Shown: in pieces, positions 45,002-53,903 of the stretch | Position numbering within the stretch: position 1 is the stretch's first letter | Layout of the letters: every line of letters starts with the position of its first letter | NCBI GenBank assembly: GCA_002841355.1 | Contig: PHFB01000001.1 | Span: 1 to 64,000 of the forward strand | Direction: 5' to 3' | From: Actinobacteria bacterium HGW-Actinobacteria-1 | GTDB taxonomy: Bacteria; Actinomycetota; Coriobacteriia; Anaerosomatales; Anaerosomataceae | Length of the DNA stretch: 64,000 nucleotides | The notes under the pieces: generated by a model | What the model saw: only the letters and a program-made list of their open reading frames with translations | What the model was told of the DNA's origin: nothing | Database searches by the model: none | Translations under genes and position numbers: made by a program

Positions 45002-45018
45002 TCGTGTAAACTACACGA
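45002..45018 (+). promoter_or_regulatory. Palindrome upstream of the polysaccharide locus
   Basis: TCGTGTA-AAC-TACACGA is a perfect 7-bp inverted repeat. It contains TAAACT (45007-45012), a plausible -10 box, and lies 42 bases before the start at 45060. It could be a repressor operator. Basis: sequence symmetry only. Confidence 0.45.
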
Positions 45019-45059
45019 GATTGCGCACTGATTCGTATGACACCTGCGGGGGGTCTTCA

Positions 45060-45920
45060 ATGGTTGAGGATGGAGTTCGGCACGACGAAACGGTCAAGTC
45101 CAGCAGGCGCGGTGTTGTAACCGCGGTCCTGTTGCTTGTTCTCGTGTTCGGTCTGTTGGCGATTGCGTACGCCTTCATGGGTGGTGACGAGCTTGTCGCG
45201 GACCTGCTGGGGGGCGCAAAGAACGAGCCCGTCGTAGTGACGCCGACGAAGCCGTCGACGCCGTCGACCGAGACGACAGACACCGCAACTACCGATAACA
45301 CGTCCACTGCCGAGGTGCCCGGTGAGTCCACCGAGCCCACGCCGACCGCCACTGATACGAGCGGCGGCACCACCGGCGGTACCACCACGCCCGCCGTGAA
45401 GCCGCCCACCGCCGATCAGGCTGCCCGTATGTACTGGGAGCAGGTTGCCAGCCAGGAGCAGATCGTGAAGCTCGTGAACGGTGAGGTTGTCAGCGTGAGC
45501 TTCGGGACGGTCTCGAAGAGCGGCACCACCGCGAACGTACCCATCACCGTGAGCTACAAGGCGGGCGGCTCGCTCTCCGGCACCATGGTGCTCCGTAACT
45601 ACAGCGGCGTGTGGTACTTCTCCAGCATCGCGCGTTCCGGAGGCTCGCTTGCCGTTGAGACCGGCAAGGCTGCCGATCTGGGCATCGTTTCCACCATCGT
45701 GAGCAACCAGGCAGCGAACCAGGCGATCGTCGTCGGCATCGTGAATGGCACCTACAAGAAGTGCACCGTGAACAGCGTCTCCGGCGGATCAGGCACCGCG
45801 ACCGTGAACATCACGGTTGGCGGCGGCACGGCACCCAGTGCTGCTGGCAGCATCGTCTGTGTGAGCAAGACCATCAGCGGCACGAAGACCTGGTTCATCA
45901 CCTCGTTCACGAAGAACTAA
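45060..45920 (+). CDS. Membrane-anchored protein with Thr/Pro-rich linker, unknown function
   Basis: A 286-residue protein not recognised as a known family. A short cytoplasmic tail is followed by one membrane segment (about 23-44, GVVTAVLLLVLVFGLLAIAYAFM). A long low-complexity Thr/Ser/Pro/Glu linker (about 60-115, with TETTDTATTDNTSTAE) leads to an extracytoplasmic domain (about 118-286) rich in Val, Ser, Thr and Gly, probably beta-sheet. It has two cysteines, possibly disulphide-bonded (KKCTVNSV and SIVCVSK). ATG 45060 follows GGGGGG. It is immediately upstream of the Wzz/Wzc gene, so a wall-spanning or glycan-assembly role is plausible. Confidence 0.75.
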   Translation: MVEDGVRHDETVKSSRRGVVTAVLLLVLVFGLLAIAYAFMGGDELVADLLGGAKNEPVVVTPTKPSTPSTETTDTATTDNTSTAEVPGESTEPTPTATDTSGGTTGGTTTPAVKPPTADQAARMYWEQVASQEQIVKLVNGEVVSVSFGTVSKSGTTANVPITVSYKAGGSLSGTMVLRNYSGVWYFSSIARSGGSLAVETGKAADLGIVSTIVSNQAANQAIVVGIVNGTYKKCTVNSVSGGSGTATVNITVGGGTAPSAAGSIVCVSKTISGTKTWFITSFTKN

Positions 45921-45947
45921 CCCGGCCTCAAGAAGCGGAGAAACTGC

Positions 45948-47777
45948 GTGGAGCTGCGCGACTACCTCAGCGTCATCCGGGCTCGCAAATGGGTCATCAT
46001 CCAGGCAGTAGTGATCGTGACGATCACGGCGCTTGCCGTGAGCTTCCTGCAGGCACCCGTGTACGAGGGCCAGGCCAAAGTCCTCATCTCCGAGAAGGAC
46101 ACCGGCGCCGCGCTTCTGGGCAACGTGATCTCCGAGTTCTCCAGCCAGCCTGAGCGCGGCCTGCAGACGCAGGTTCAGCTCATGCAGCTTCGCCCGCTTG
46201 CCGAGAACACCATCCGCAAGCTGGGCCTGAAGGAATCTCCCGAGGCGCTCCTCAAGCGCATCACGATCTCCGCCGTGGGCCAGACGAACATCGTCACGGT
46301 CACCGCCAAGGCCGGAGATGCCCGCATGGCTGCGATGATTGCCAATACCATGGCCGAGGAGTTCGTAGCCTGGAGTAAGCAGTACAAGCGGGAAAGCATC
46401 AAGACCGCTGCCGATGAGGTTGAGCAGCGCCTGGAGCAGTCCAAGCAGGAACTGCTCGAGCTTGGCCGCAAGATCAGCACGCAGGGCAAGAGCGATGAGC
46501 TCTCCGCCGAGCTTGCTATCGCCACCGGCAGCTACACCACGTTGGCCAGCAAGCTGGAGGAGCTCCGCATCCAGGAGCAGCTTGAAGTTGGTTCCGGCCG
46601 ACTCGTGAGCAGCGCCGTGGTCACTGAGGAGCCTGTCGAGCCCAGTCCGATGCGCAACGGCGCACTCGGTCTGGCCGTGGGCCTCGTCTTCGGCCTGGGC
46701 ATGGCGTTCCTCTACGAGTACCTGGACAACACCATCAAGTCATCCGAGGAAGCCGAGAAGGTGTTCGGCGCGCCGGTGTTGGGTCTGATACCGGCCGAGA
46801 AGTTCGAAAAGGACGAGAAGCGGCGTCTCACGCTCGTAACGCATGCGGGCACAGCTGCAGCCGAGGCATACCGCGTTCTGCGCAACTCGCTCGACTTCAT
46901 CAACTTCGAGCACAACATCAAGACGCTGCTGGTCACGAGCGCGGCGCCCGCCGAGGGCAAGTCGACCGTTGCGGCAAACCTTGCCGCAGGTCTCGCGCAG
47001 GCCGGGAAGAAGGTCGTGCTGCTCTCCTGCGACTTCCGGCGCCCGACGACGCAGCAGTTCTTCCAGGTGAACACGATGATCGGCCTGTCCGATGTGCTGA
47101 CCGGTGCCAACTCCCTCAAGAGCGCGCTGCAGCGCTCTGCTGAGCTGAGCAACCTGCTCATCCTCACCAGCGGCAAGCTGCCGCCGAACCCGAGCGAGCT
47201 CCTGGGTTCCGAGAAGATGCACGCGCTCATCAAGGAGCTTGAGGAGTGGGCGGACTGGGTGATCGTTGACTCGCCGCCGCTCTTGGCCGTTGCCGACGGC
47301 GCCGCCGTGGCCCGCTGGGTCGACGGTGTGCTCGTCGTCACCAAGGGCGGGGAGTCCACCCGCGACGCGGGTAAGAAGGCCACCGAGATGCTGGGCCAGA
47401 TCGGCGCACGCGTGATCGGTACGGTCGTGTGGGGTCTGGAGAGCAGCGCTGCCGGCGGTGGCTACGGCTACTACTACGGCAAGGGCTACAAGGGCTATTA
47501 CTACTACGCCGACTACTACAACAGCGTGCCGGCAGACGGCCGCTCCGCGAAGCACGGCAAGACGGTGGCGACAACACCGTCCGCGCAGACGCAGCAGCAG
47601 ATCTACATCCCGCCGACGAGTCCTGGTCGCAAGTTCGCCGAGACGGTCGGCCGAGTGTTGACCGGCGTTCTGGCGGCACTCGTGGTGATCGTGATCGTTG
47701 TGCTGGTGGTGTACTTCCTCGACCAAGCGATGGGCTGGGGGATCTTGCAGGGCCTTCGGGTGTGGATCGTTGGCTAA
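45948..47777 (+). CDS. Wzz/Wzc-type chain-length regulator with tyrosine kinase domain
   Basis: A 609-residue polysaccharide co-polymerase. The Wzz part has TM1 at about 15-36 and TM2 at about 231-253 (GALGLAVGLVFGLGMAFLY). The BY-kinase domain has Walker A APAEGKST (G337, K338, S339), Walker A' VVLLSCDFRRP and Walker B DWVIVDSPPLL. A tyrosine cluster follows at about 505-525 (GYGYYYGKGYKGYYYY), the usual autophosphorylation tail. Unusually, about 85 more residues follow with an extra membrane segment (about 564-590, VLAALVVIVIVVLVVYFL). GTG start after AAGCGGAG. It would control chain length and export of the glycan made by the genes downstream. Confidence 0.92.
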   Translation: MELRDYLSVIRARKWVIIQAVVIVTITALAVSFLQAPVYEGQAKVLISEKDTGAALLGNVISEFSSQPERGLQTQVQLMQLRPLAENTIRKLGLKESPEALLKRITISAVGQTNIVTVTAKAGDARMAAMIANTMAEEFVAWSKQYKRESIKTAADEVEQRLEQSKQELLELGRKISTQGKSDELSAELAIATGSYTTLASKLEELRIQEQLEVGSGRLVSSAVVTEEPVEPSPMRNGALGLAVGLVFGLGMAFLYEYLDNTIKSSEEAEKVFGAPVLGLIPAEKFEKDEKRRLTLVTHAGTAAAEAYRVLRNSLDFINFEHNIKTLLVTSAAPAEGKSTVAANLAAGLAQAGKKVVLLSCDFRRPTTQQFFQVNTMIGLSDVLTGANSLKSALQRSAELSNLLILTSGKLPPNPSELLGSEKMHALIKELEEWADWVIVDSPPLLAVADGAAVARWVDGVLVVTKGGESTRDAGKKATEMLGQIGARVIGTVVWGLESSAAGGGYGYYYGKGYKGYYYYADYYNSVPADGRSAKHGKTVATTPSAQTQQQIYIPPTSPGRKFAETVGRVLTGVLAALVVIVIVVLVVYFLDQAMGWGILQGLRVWIVG

Positions 47778-49077
47778 GCAGCTCGGGAAGCTGACGCGAC
47801 TAGGCCGCGTGCAGCTCTCCGTGGTCTCTCAGATTCTGAGTATCGTCTTAAACCTCGCCGGCGCTATCATCCTGGCACGCTGGTTGGGCCCGACCGGCAA
47901 AGGGGTTCTATCCGTATTCCTCAGCGCAGCGTTCTTCGGCGCGGTTCTGTATGGCTTCGGCATAGTGCCGGCGGTTTCAACATGGGTGTCAAAGGGACTG
48001 TTAACCCTTCGACAATCATTGGCCGTTGGATCGTTAGCAGCACTGCTGACGTGTGGGCTGGCAGCAGCCACTATTGCGGTCGCGCCGGGCCTGGTACCTG
48101 TTGGACGGAATTCGTGGTATGTCGTGCCGATGATCGTGTCCGTGATGCTGAGCCAGGTCCAGCTGGCTGCAGCGCAAGGCGTCGGCGAGATGCGATCTAT
48201 TGTGGTGAACAATGTCGTATCACTGGGCCTTCAGGTCGCGGTCTTCGCCGCCCTGGCGGTTTCGGCTCCAGCGGACCCAATCGCGGCAGTCCTCGGTTGG
48301 CTTCTCGCGCAGAATGTAGGCACCGGCGTCGGTTGGTGGCATCTCTTCAAGCTAACCCATGAGCGTACGCCCGAGCGCCCTAGCGCGCTTGGGGGCATGT
48401 TGCGATTCGGACTGTCGGCAGCCCCAGCCCAAGTACTCACTGCAGCCAACGCTAGATTGGACATTCTCCTGCTGGCCTCGCTTTCAGGATCTGCCATTAC
48501 GGGCCAGTACTCCATGGCGGTGACGGGGGTACAGCTGCTTTCAGTGGTGCCCGCATCGGTGGCACAAGCCATGGCGGTCGAGTTTGGATCTGAGCAGCGA
48601 GACAGTGGCGAGAGCGTGGCCGCGTCCTTCCGCCTATCCCTATTTGCGGCTGCAGCAACAGGCTTGCTTCTGGCACTGGCAGCATGGCCAACGGTTCGAT
48701 TCGCCCTGGGATCTAGATACGCGCAGACGGTTCCCATGTTGTGGATCATGCTGCCCGGGATGGTCGCATACTCCATCGTACCCATCGCGATTTCCTACTA
48801 CTGGCATGCGCGTTCACGGGGGATGCAGCCGAACCTCATCGTGGGGACTGCAGTCACTGTGGACGCAATTCTGCTCCTGCTTCTCGTACGCCCTCTCGGG
48901 GCATATGGAGCCGCAGCAGCTGCGAGCGTCGCCTACCTTATTGCAGGGCTTCTCGCGGCCCGCATTGCTGCGACGGGTTTGAACTGCCACTTGAGGGACC
49001 TGCTGGTCCCAAGACGCTCTGACTTTGAGCGAGTTCGGGTCGCGGTGCGCCGGAGATATGGTGGTCGAGATGCCTGA
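47770..49077 (+). CDS. Oligosaccharide flippase (Wzx/MATE-like)
   Basis: A 435-residue polytopic membrane protein with about 12-14 hydrophobic segments. The opening QLSVVSQILSIVLNLAGAIILARWLGPTGKG is the typical Wzx/RfbX start (key parts: ARWLGPTGKG). Such proteins flip undecaprenyl-PP-linked repeat units across the membrane. TTG 47770 overlaps the end of the wzc-like gene by 8 bases. Base composition drops from here on relative to the upstream genes. It is the first of a set with flippase, glycosyltransferases and polymerase, the composition of a Wzx/Wzy-dependent pathway. Confidence 0.88.
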   Translation: MAKQLGKLTRLGRVQLSVVSQILSIVLNLAGAIILARWLGPTGKGVLSVFLSAAFFGAVLYGFGIVPAVSTWVSKGLLTLRQSLAVGSLAALLTCGLAAATIAVAPGLVPVGRNSWYVVPMIVSVMLSQVQLAAAQGVGEMRSIVVNNVVSLGLQVAVFAALAVSAPADPIAAVLGWLLAQNVGTGVGWWHLFKLTHERTPERPSALGGMLRFGLSAAPAQVLTAANARLDILLLASLSGSAITGQYSMAVTGVQLLSVVPASVAQAMAVEFGSEQRDSGESVAASFRLSLFAAAATGLLLALAAWPTVRFALGSRYAQTVPMLWIMLPGMVAYSIVPIAISYYWHARSRGMQPNLIVGTAVTVDAILLLLLVRPLGAYGAAAAASVAYLIAGLLAARIAATGLNCHLRDLLVPRRSDFERVRVAVRRRYGGRDA

Positions 49078-50212
49078 GAATGGTGGCTCGAGCGCGCCGC
49101 GCGTGCTCTTTGTGATGACGAACATTCCACCCGCAAGTCTAGGAGGCGCGGAGCATCTCAATCTCGCGCTTCTTAGTGATCTGCATTCGCGCGGATGGGA
49201 TGTGTCATTGCTGGGCAGGAGTGCAGGCGATCCTACGCCAGAGACGCTGGGCATTCCTGCCACGCGCTTCCGCGGCTTAAGGGCTCGCAGCCACTACGGA
49301 TACATGTTGAAGCTCTTCCTCTGGCTGGTGGCCAACTCGCGCCGGCACTCCCTGATTCACTTTGTCGACGCAGACCAGCTTAGCGGAATTGGTTTGCTGG
49401 CAACTCGGTGGGTCGGCGTCCCGCGCATCCTGAGATTCGAAAGCGAGGAGCGTCTGCTGCGAGAGCGCTTGGGGCGGGCCCGTATCCCGTTCGTCGGCGC
49501 CATGGCTCTTTGGGGTTTGCGCTCCGCAGATGCGGTCGTGTATGTGGCCGAGGCGCTGCGAACCGAAATCGTGACGTTCTTGAGGTACTCGCAGTCGGCG
49601 TTGCATCTCATTCCGAACGCGGTCGATGTGGAGAGGTACAACCGTCCCCCGTATCCTGATAGAGCAGATGTAGTCGTATGCCCTGCGAGACTCCGGGCGG
49701 AGAAGAACCATTCCATGCTGCTGCAAGTGTGGCAGCGCGTAGTGGCATCACTTCCGAAGGCTCAACTGTGGCTGGTAGGCGACGGTCCGTTGAAGGATGG
49801 GCTTGTAGCACAAGCGGCTGCGCTCGGCATATCTGATTCCGTGGCGTTTTGCGGGTATCGGGGAGACATGCCGGAAGTCTACCGCCGCAGTCGGGTGTGT
49901 GTCTTGTTGTCTCTGTCTGAGGCAGATCCTCTAGTATTGCTCGAGGCGTGTGCAGCTTCGGTTCCCTGCGTCGCTTCGCGTGTTGGCGGCATACCGTCCG
50001 TGATTGAGGATGGAGTGACAGGGCTCTTAGTGGATCCTGACGATACGGATGCGGCTTCGAGGGCGATTGTCGGCTTGCTCAGCGACCGAGGCCTTGCTGC
50101 AGTTCTGGGGGCGCGCGCACGCGAGTACGTCGTGGCGAATCGCAGTTTCACGGGCCTCGCCGACGAATACGAGTTGCTAATGCGCCAGTTGATGGGCCGG
50201 GGTCAACGGTGA
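49061..50212 (+). CDS. GT4-family glycosyltransferase
   Basis: A 383-residue GT-B enzyme. The N-terminal acceptor domain begins RVLFVMTNIPPASLGGAEHLNLAL. The C-terminal donor domain has VCPARLRAEKNHSMLL, VGDGPLKDGL and the E-x7-E motif EADPLVLLEA, ending GGIPSVIEDGVTGLL. It transfers a sugar from an NDP-sugar in the assembly of the repeat unit; donor and acceptor unknown. GTG 49061 lies five bases after CGGAG; ATG 49058 and ATG 49070 are alternatives. It overlaps the flippase by 17 bases and the next gene by 4. Confidence 0.88.
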   Translation: MVEMPENGGSSAPRVLFVMTNIPPASLGGAEHLNLALLSDLHSRGWDVSLLGRSAGDPTPETLGIPATRFRGLRARSHYGYMLKLFLWLVANSRRHSLIHFVDADQLSGIGLLATRWVGVPRILRFESEERLLRERLGRARIPFVGAMALWGLRSADAVVYVAEALRTEIVTFLRYSQSALHLIPNAVDVERYNRPPYPDRADVVVCPARLRAEKNHSMLLQVWQRVVASLPKAQLWLVGDGPLKDGLVAQAAALGISDSVAFCGYRGDMPEVYRRSRVCVLLSLSEADPLVLLEACAASVPCVASRVGGIPSVIEDGVTGLLVDPDDTDAASRAIVGLLSDRGLAAVLGARAREYVVANRSFTGLADEYELLMRQLMGRGQR

Positions 50213-51603
50213 TCTCGAACACGCTGAGGGCTGCCATCTTCGCGCTCTGTTCGATTGCAATCGGAGTGGCGCTGGCCACCGGGCATGTTCTGGTTGGGCT
50301 CGTGCCTGTGGTGTTCCTGGGCGCTCTATGGGCTCATCGCGCACCAGCTTCAGCGCTGATTGCTGCCATCTGGATCGCCGCACTTCGGCCCATCGCCACT
50401 CAGACTCTCGGAGTCCCTCGAGAGCTTGCCTTAATGGCGGACATCATGCTCATTGCCGCCCTAATTGGCATTCTGCTGGGCCGGCGGTCCCACGACCATA
50501 GACCGTCCTCTTCCCAGCGGGGTGTGCTGGTCGGCATGGCTTCGTTCCTTCTCGTTGCAGGAATCTCTACCGCAGTTAACCAGTCCAGTTTGGTCGATAC
50601 GGTCGGAGCAACCAGAGCGCTGCTTCTTGGCCCTATTGCCTACCTGGTCGGAGTCGAAGTGTCCACCGGGCATCGAGAGCGTCAGGCACTCCAGCAGAAT
50701 CTCCTGGCTGTGCTTCTGCTGGAGTGTGTCCTGGCAATGTTGCAGTTCCCGCTTGCCGCGCAATCTAGCAACCCGGACCTAGTGGTGGGGACATTTGGTT
50801 CAGGAGGCGCGAATGTTCTGGGCCTGTTCTGCCTCGTCGGTGTTGCATTCGTGGCTTCGCTTGATTGGCTACCGACCAAACGGGCTGTGACTTTGGCATT
50901 GCTGCTAACGATCCCGATTGTCTTCTCTTCGTCACGGCTCTCGATGCTGCTGCTTCCTTTCGTGTGGCTCGTTGTCTACTGGTCGCGAATCCGAACGGGT
51001 GGTCTAAGACTACTGCTCCTTCTGGTGTCGGCGATTCTGGGGATTGCCATCGTGTCGGCGTATGCGGTCTCCACGGGCAGATCGCCTGCAGATGACTTCG
51101 ATCTGGGCGTGATCACTCGTGGGCAGATCGAAGTGAAGGCCGGCAATGTGCCGCGTCTTGCGTACTTCAAGTACATTGAAGCACCGCTCAGCGCCAGACC
51201 GTGGGGTTGGGTGATTGGACTTGGGCCGGGGCAATTCGCCAGCGGCTATGCGATTTCGAGAGGCGCGCCAAACGCTGCAAACCTTCTGTCGACCCTTCGA
51301 GTCACTGCCACCGGGTACACCAGCGGAGGTTACACATATCTGAATGGTGAAATCCCGGTCACGTCGCAATTGGCATCAACCTTGAGTGAATATGGGTTGG
51401 TTGGACTCATTGCCTACGCGGGCATTCTCATCTCAATACTGTCCGGGGTTCGCAAGCTACCATCTAGGACGGATCGCGTGTTCATCTTGCTCGCAGCTGG
51501 GGGCACGCTGGTTGGTTCAGTTTGGGCGAATCTCTGGGAGCTTCAGACTTGGATGATGGTGTGGGCGATGCTGTCGATCTCTCGGGTGAGCAATGTCGAA
51601 TAG
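50209..51603 (+). CDS. O-antigen polymerase/ligase-like membrane protein (Wzy/WaaL)
   Basis: A 464-residue polytopic protein with about 11-12 hydrophobic segments. A large external loop (about 285-385, with IGLGPGQFASGYAISRG and LAST-LSEYGLVGLIAY after it) is the usual Wzy_C arrangement of polymerases and ligases. Sequence similarity in this family is always low, so the call rests on topology, size and place between glycosyltransferases. It would join repeat units on the outer face. GTG start overlaps the previous stop; the 3' end overlaps the next gene by 11 bases. Visibly lower GC content than the flanks. Confidence 0.78.
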   Translation: MISNTLRAAIFALCSIAIGVALATGHVLVGLVPVVFLGALWAHRAPASALIAAIWIAALRPIATQTLGVPRELALMADIMLIAALIGILLGRRSHDHRPSSSQRGVLVGMASFLLVAGISTAVNQSSLVDTVGATRALLLGPIAYLVGVEVSTGHRERQALQQNLLAVLLLECVLAMLQFPLAAQSSNPDLVVGTFGSGGANVLGLFCLVGVAFVASLDWLPTKRAVTLALLLTIPIVFSSSRLSMLLLPFVWLVVYWSRIRTGGLRLLLLLVSAILGIAIVSAYAVSTGRSPADDFDLGVITRGQIEVKAGNVPRLAYFKYIEAPLSARPWGWVIGLGPGQFASGYAISRGAPNAANLLSTLRVTATGYTSGGYTYLNGEIPVTSQLASTLSEYGLVGLIAYAGILISILSGVRKLPSRTDRVFILLAAGGTLVGSVWANLWELQTWMMVWAMLSISRVSNVE

Positions 51604-52774
51604 TGAAAGCAGGACGATTCGCGCCGCAATCGTCATTGGGAGTACACGCAGGCGGTCGTGGCTGACGAACTGGCAGCGCCACCAGGAGTTTGTGTCTCGG
51701 ATCGCGGGCCGGGTGCCCACTCTGTACGTATGTCTCGGTGTGACACGCAACAAGTCGTTTGAGGATGTTCTTCGTCGGATACTCGCTCGGAGAACACGAA
51801 GTGTTCGCCGGGTACCGTTGACTGGCTGTTCAGAGGGAATCGAGTTTGTGGATATGCCCGGCGTGCCCATTCGGGACATCCAACCGTGGAGGCGCTTGAA
51901 CTCGGTTCTGCTGAATAGGCGAATCGCTCGATGGCTCAGTGAGCAGGGGTGCAAGTCGAGTGAGGCGCTGCTTTGGATTGGGATTCCGACTGACTACGCT
52001 TTGGACGCAGTTCTTGAGTTTGGTGACGCCTTTTCCGTGTATGATGTCGCGCAAATCTACTCTGAATCACAACACCTGGGATCGTCCGTTACCGGAACAG
52101 AAAGCACGCTGCTTGAATCGGTCGATCTGATTCTTGCAGACTCTAAGGTCGTTGCGAAATCACTCGGCCAGAGTGCGCCCGCCGCAGTCATCGTTCCTCA
52201 GGGCGTAGACGTCGAGTTGTTCCGCCCCTCACGTCGTGTTCGGCGTGAGGGGGTTGTGGGATACCTCGGGTCCGAGAATCAGGCGTTCGATGCTCGGCTC
52301 ATGAGAGAGGTAGTCGGTGCGCTGCCAGCAGTCCGGTTCGAGTTGGCTGGTGACTTCGATTCTTCATGGGAGTCCGCGAATGTGCATGTGCTTGGGCCTG
52401 TCGCGCATTCTGAGCTACCAATCATTTTGGGAGCGTGGTCAGTTGGGATCGTCCCGTACAAGCTCAATGCCTTCACGGCGGGAGTCCTTCCCACGAAGGT
52501 CTTGGAGTACCGTGCAGCGGGTCTGCCAGTTGTGTCGACCGGACTGGACGCGCTGCGGGGAATGGGTTGGCCCGGAATTCACTATGCAGATGATACCCGG
52601 GCGTTCGCACGCGAGATTGAGGCGGGAATCATGAAGGGCTCCAACGAGGAGCCCGACTGGTCCTGGTTGGACGCGCAATCATGGGATGCTCGGTTTGAGA
52701 GTATCGAGCGTGCACTGCAGACCCAGGGCGTGCACCTTCCAGCGGACAAAGGACACAGAAGTGACTGCGCTTAA
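51593..52774 (+). CDS. Glycosyltransferase (GT-B fold)
   Basis: A 393-residue glycosyltransferase. The N-terminal half has AAIVIGSTRRRSW and a conserved LWIGIPTDYALDAV. The middle has ADSKVVAKSLGQ and VIVPQGVDVELFRPSRR, the typical GT-B linker. The C-terminal donor domain has VGYLGSENQAFD, LAGDF and LPTKVLEYRAAGLPVVSTGLDALR. It lacks a clear E-x7-E, as seen in TuaH-like enzymes. The donor is unknown. It overlaps genes on both sides, so it belongs to the same translationally coupled run. Confidence 0.83.
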   Translation: MSNSESRTIRAAIVIGSTRRRSWLTNWQRHQEFVSRIAGRVPTLYVCLGVTRNKSFEDVLRRILARRTRSVRRVPLTGCSEGIEFVDMPGVPIRDIQPWRRLNSVLLNRRIARWLSEQGCKSSEALLWIGIPTDYALDAVLEFGDAFSVYDVAQIYSESQHLGSSVTGTESTLLESVDLILADSKVVAKSLGQSAPAAVIVPQGVDVELFRPSRRVRREGVVGYLGSENQAFDARLMREVVGALPAVRFELAGDFDSSWESANVHVLGPVAHSELPIILGAWSVGIVPYKLNAFTAGVLPTKVLEYRAAGLPVVSTGLDALRGMGWPGIHYADDTRAFAREIEAGIMKGSNEEPDWSWLDAQSWDARFESIERALQTQGVHLPADKGHRSDCA

Positions 52775-53903
52775 GGTCTGTCACTACATGCGAGAGTACG
52801 CGCGGGCAACTGAGACGTTTGTCGTTAATCAGATCGCAGCCCTCTCCTCGGTGTCCGAGAGCGTGCTGTGCCGCGACCATCTGCCCCTAACGCCGACTTC
52901 AACTCTTGCATCCGCGAGGACATCGGTGAACGCGTACGGACTGTCAGGCGCGCACCCAATCTACCGTCGGCTGAAGATCGCTGGCCCGGGCGAAGCGGCG
53001 TTCTACAGGGATAGCCTCAGGTCGCTCGGACCGGACGTGCTTCACGTCCACTATGGAACCGATGCCGCCTATCTCCTCCGCGCAGTCGGATCGATTGAGG
53101 CGCCCATGGTGGTGTCCTATTACGGATACGACGTCTCTAGATTCCCACAACGACTGTTTGGTGCCGCAAGGCTGTACCTGATGCCAGTGTTTCGACGTGC
53201 GGCAATGCACCTAGCCATGACACCCCAGATGGCTGGTACCTTGATTGCCCTGGGTGCTCCACTGGATAGAGTCAAGGTCCACCACCATGGTATCGATGTG
53301 GGCGCTTGGGAGACTGTCGATAGGACCGCGAGCGTGGGCACTCGGCTACTTATCGTCGCATCACTCGTGGAGAAGAAGGGGCATGCGGTACTGCTCAAAG
53401 CGGTCGCTCTTCTGGCGAGCGCGGGACTCGATGTGAGACTGAGGATCGTGGGTGACGGACCGCTTCGCCGCGAGTTGGAGTCAACCGTAAGTGCGCTTGG
53501 GATTGCGCCGCGTGCGGAATTCATTGGCTACTTGCCCCATGGGCCGCAGTTGGCTAGTGAGTATGCGGCGGCCGACATCTTCGTTCACCCATCGCGGGTC
53601 GATCGCCGCGGAGACTCCGAGGGCTTGCCCGGAACCATTCTTGAAGCAATGGCATCCGGGCTGCCGATCGTTTCGACTGAGCACGCCGGGATCCCGTACG
53701 CGGTTGAGCAGAATCGGTCTGGCTTGCTTGTGCCAGAGGGAGACGCCGCCGCTCTTGCTCAGGCGGTTCGCAGACTCATAGAGTCTCCGGCCGAACGTCT
53801 AGCAATGGGGGCGGCTGGTCGGAATCGAGTTGTGAAGGACTTCAACATCGTCAATCAGGCAGCACGGCTGACTGATCTCTACTGCGAAGCCCTGTCAAAC
53901 TAG
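52761..53903 (+). CDS. GT4-family glycosyltransferase (WcaL/AmsK-like)
   Basis: A 380-residue GT-B enzyme. HVHYGTDAAYLL and VVSYYGYDVSRFP in the N-terminal half recall colanic-acid-type transferases. The donor domain has SLVEKKGHAVLLKAVALL, IVGDGPLRRELES, FVHPSRVDRRGDSEGLPGTILEA (with E-x7-E) and GIPYAVEQNRSGLLV. GTG 52761 is chosen, overlapping the preceding gene by 14 bases and behind AAAGGA; a longer in-frame reading from 52686 is an unlikely extension. The stop overlaps the next start. Confidence 0.88.
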   Translation: MTALKVCHYMREYARATETFVVNQIAALSSVSESVLCRDHLPLTPTSTLASARTSVNAYGLSGAHPIYRRLKIAGPGEAAFYRDSLRSLGPDVLHVHYGTDAAYLLRAVGSIEAPMVVSYYGYDVSRFPQRLFGAARLYLMPVFRRAAMHLAMTPQMAGTLIALGAPLDRVKVHHHGIDVGAWETVDRTASVGTRLLIVASLVEKKGHAVLLKAVALLASAGLDVRLRIVGDGPLRRELESTVSALGIAPRAEFIGYLPHGPQLASEYAAADIFVHPSRVDRRGDSEGLPGTILEAMASGLPIVSTEHAGIPYAVEQNRSGLLVPEGDAAALAQAVRRLIESPAERLAMGAAGRNRVVKDFNIVNQAARLTDLYCEALSN

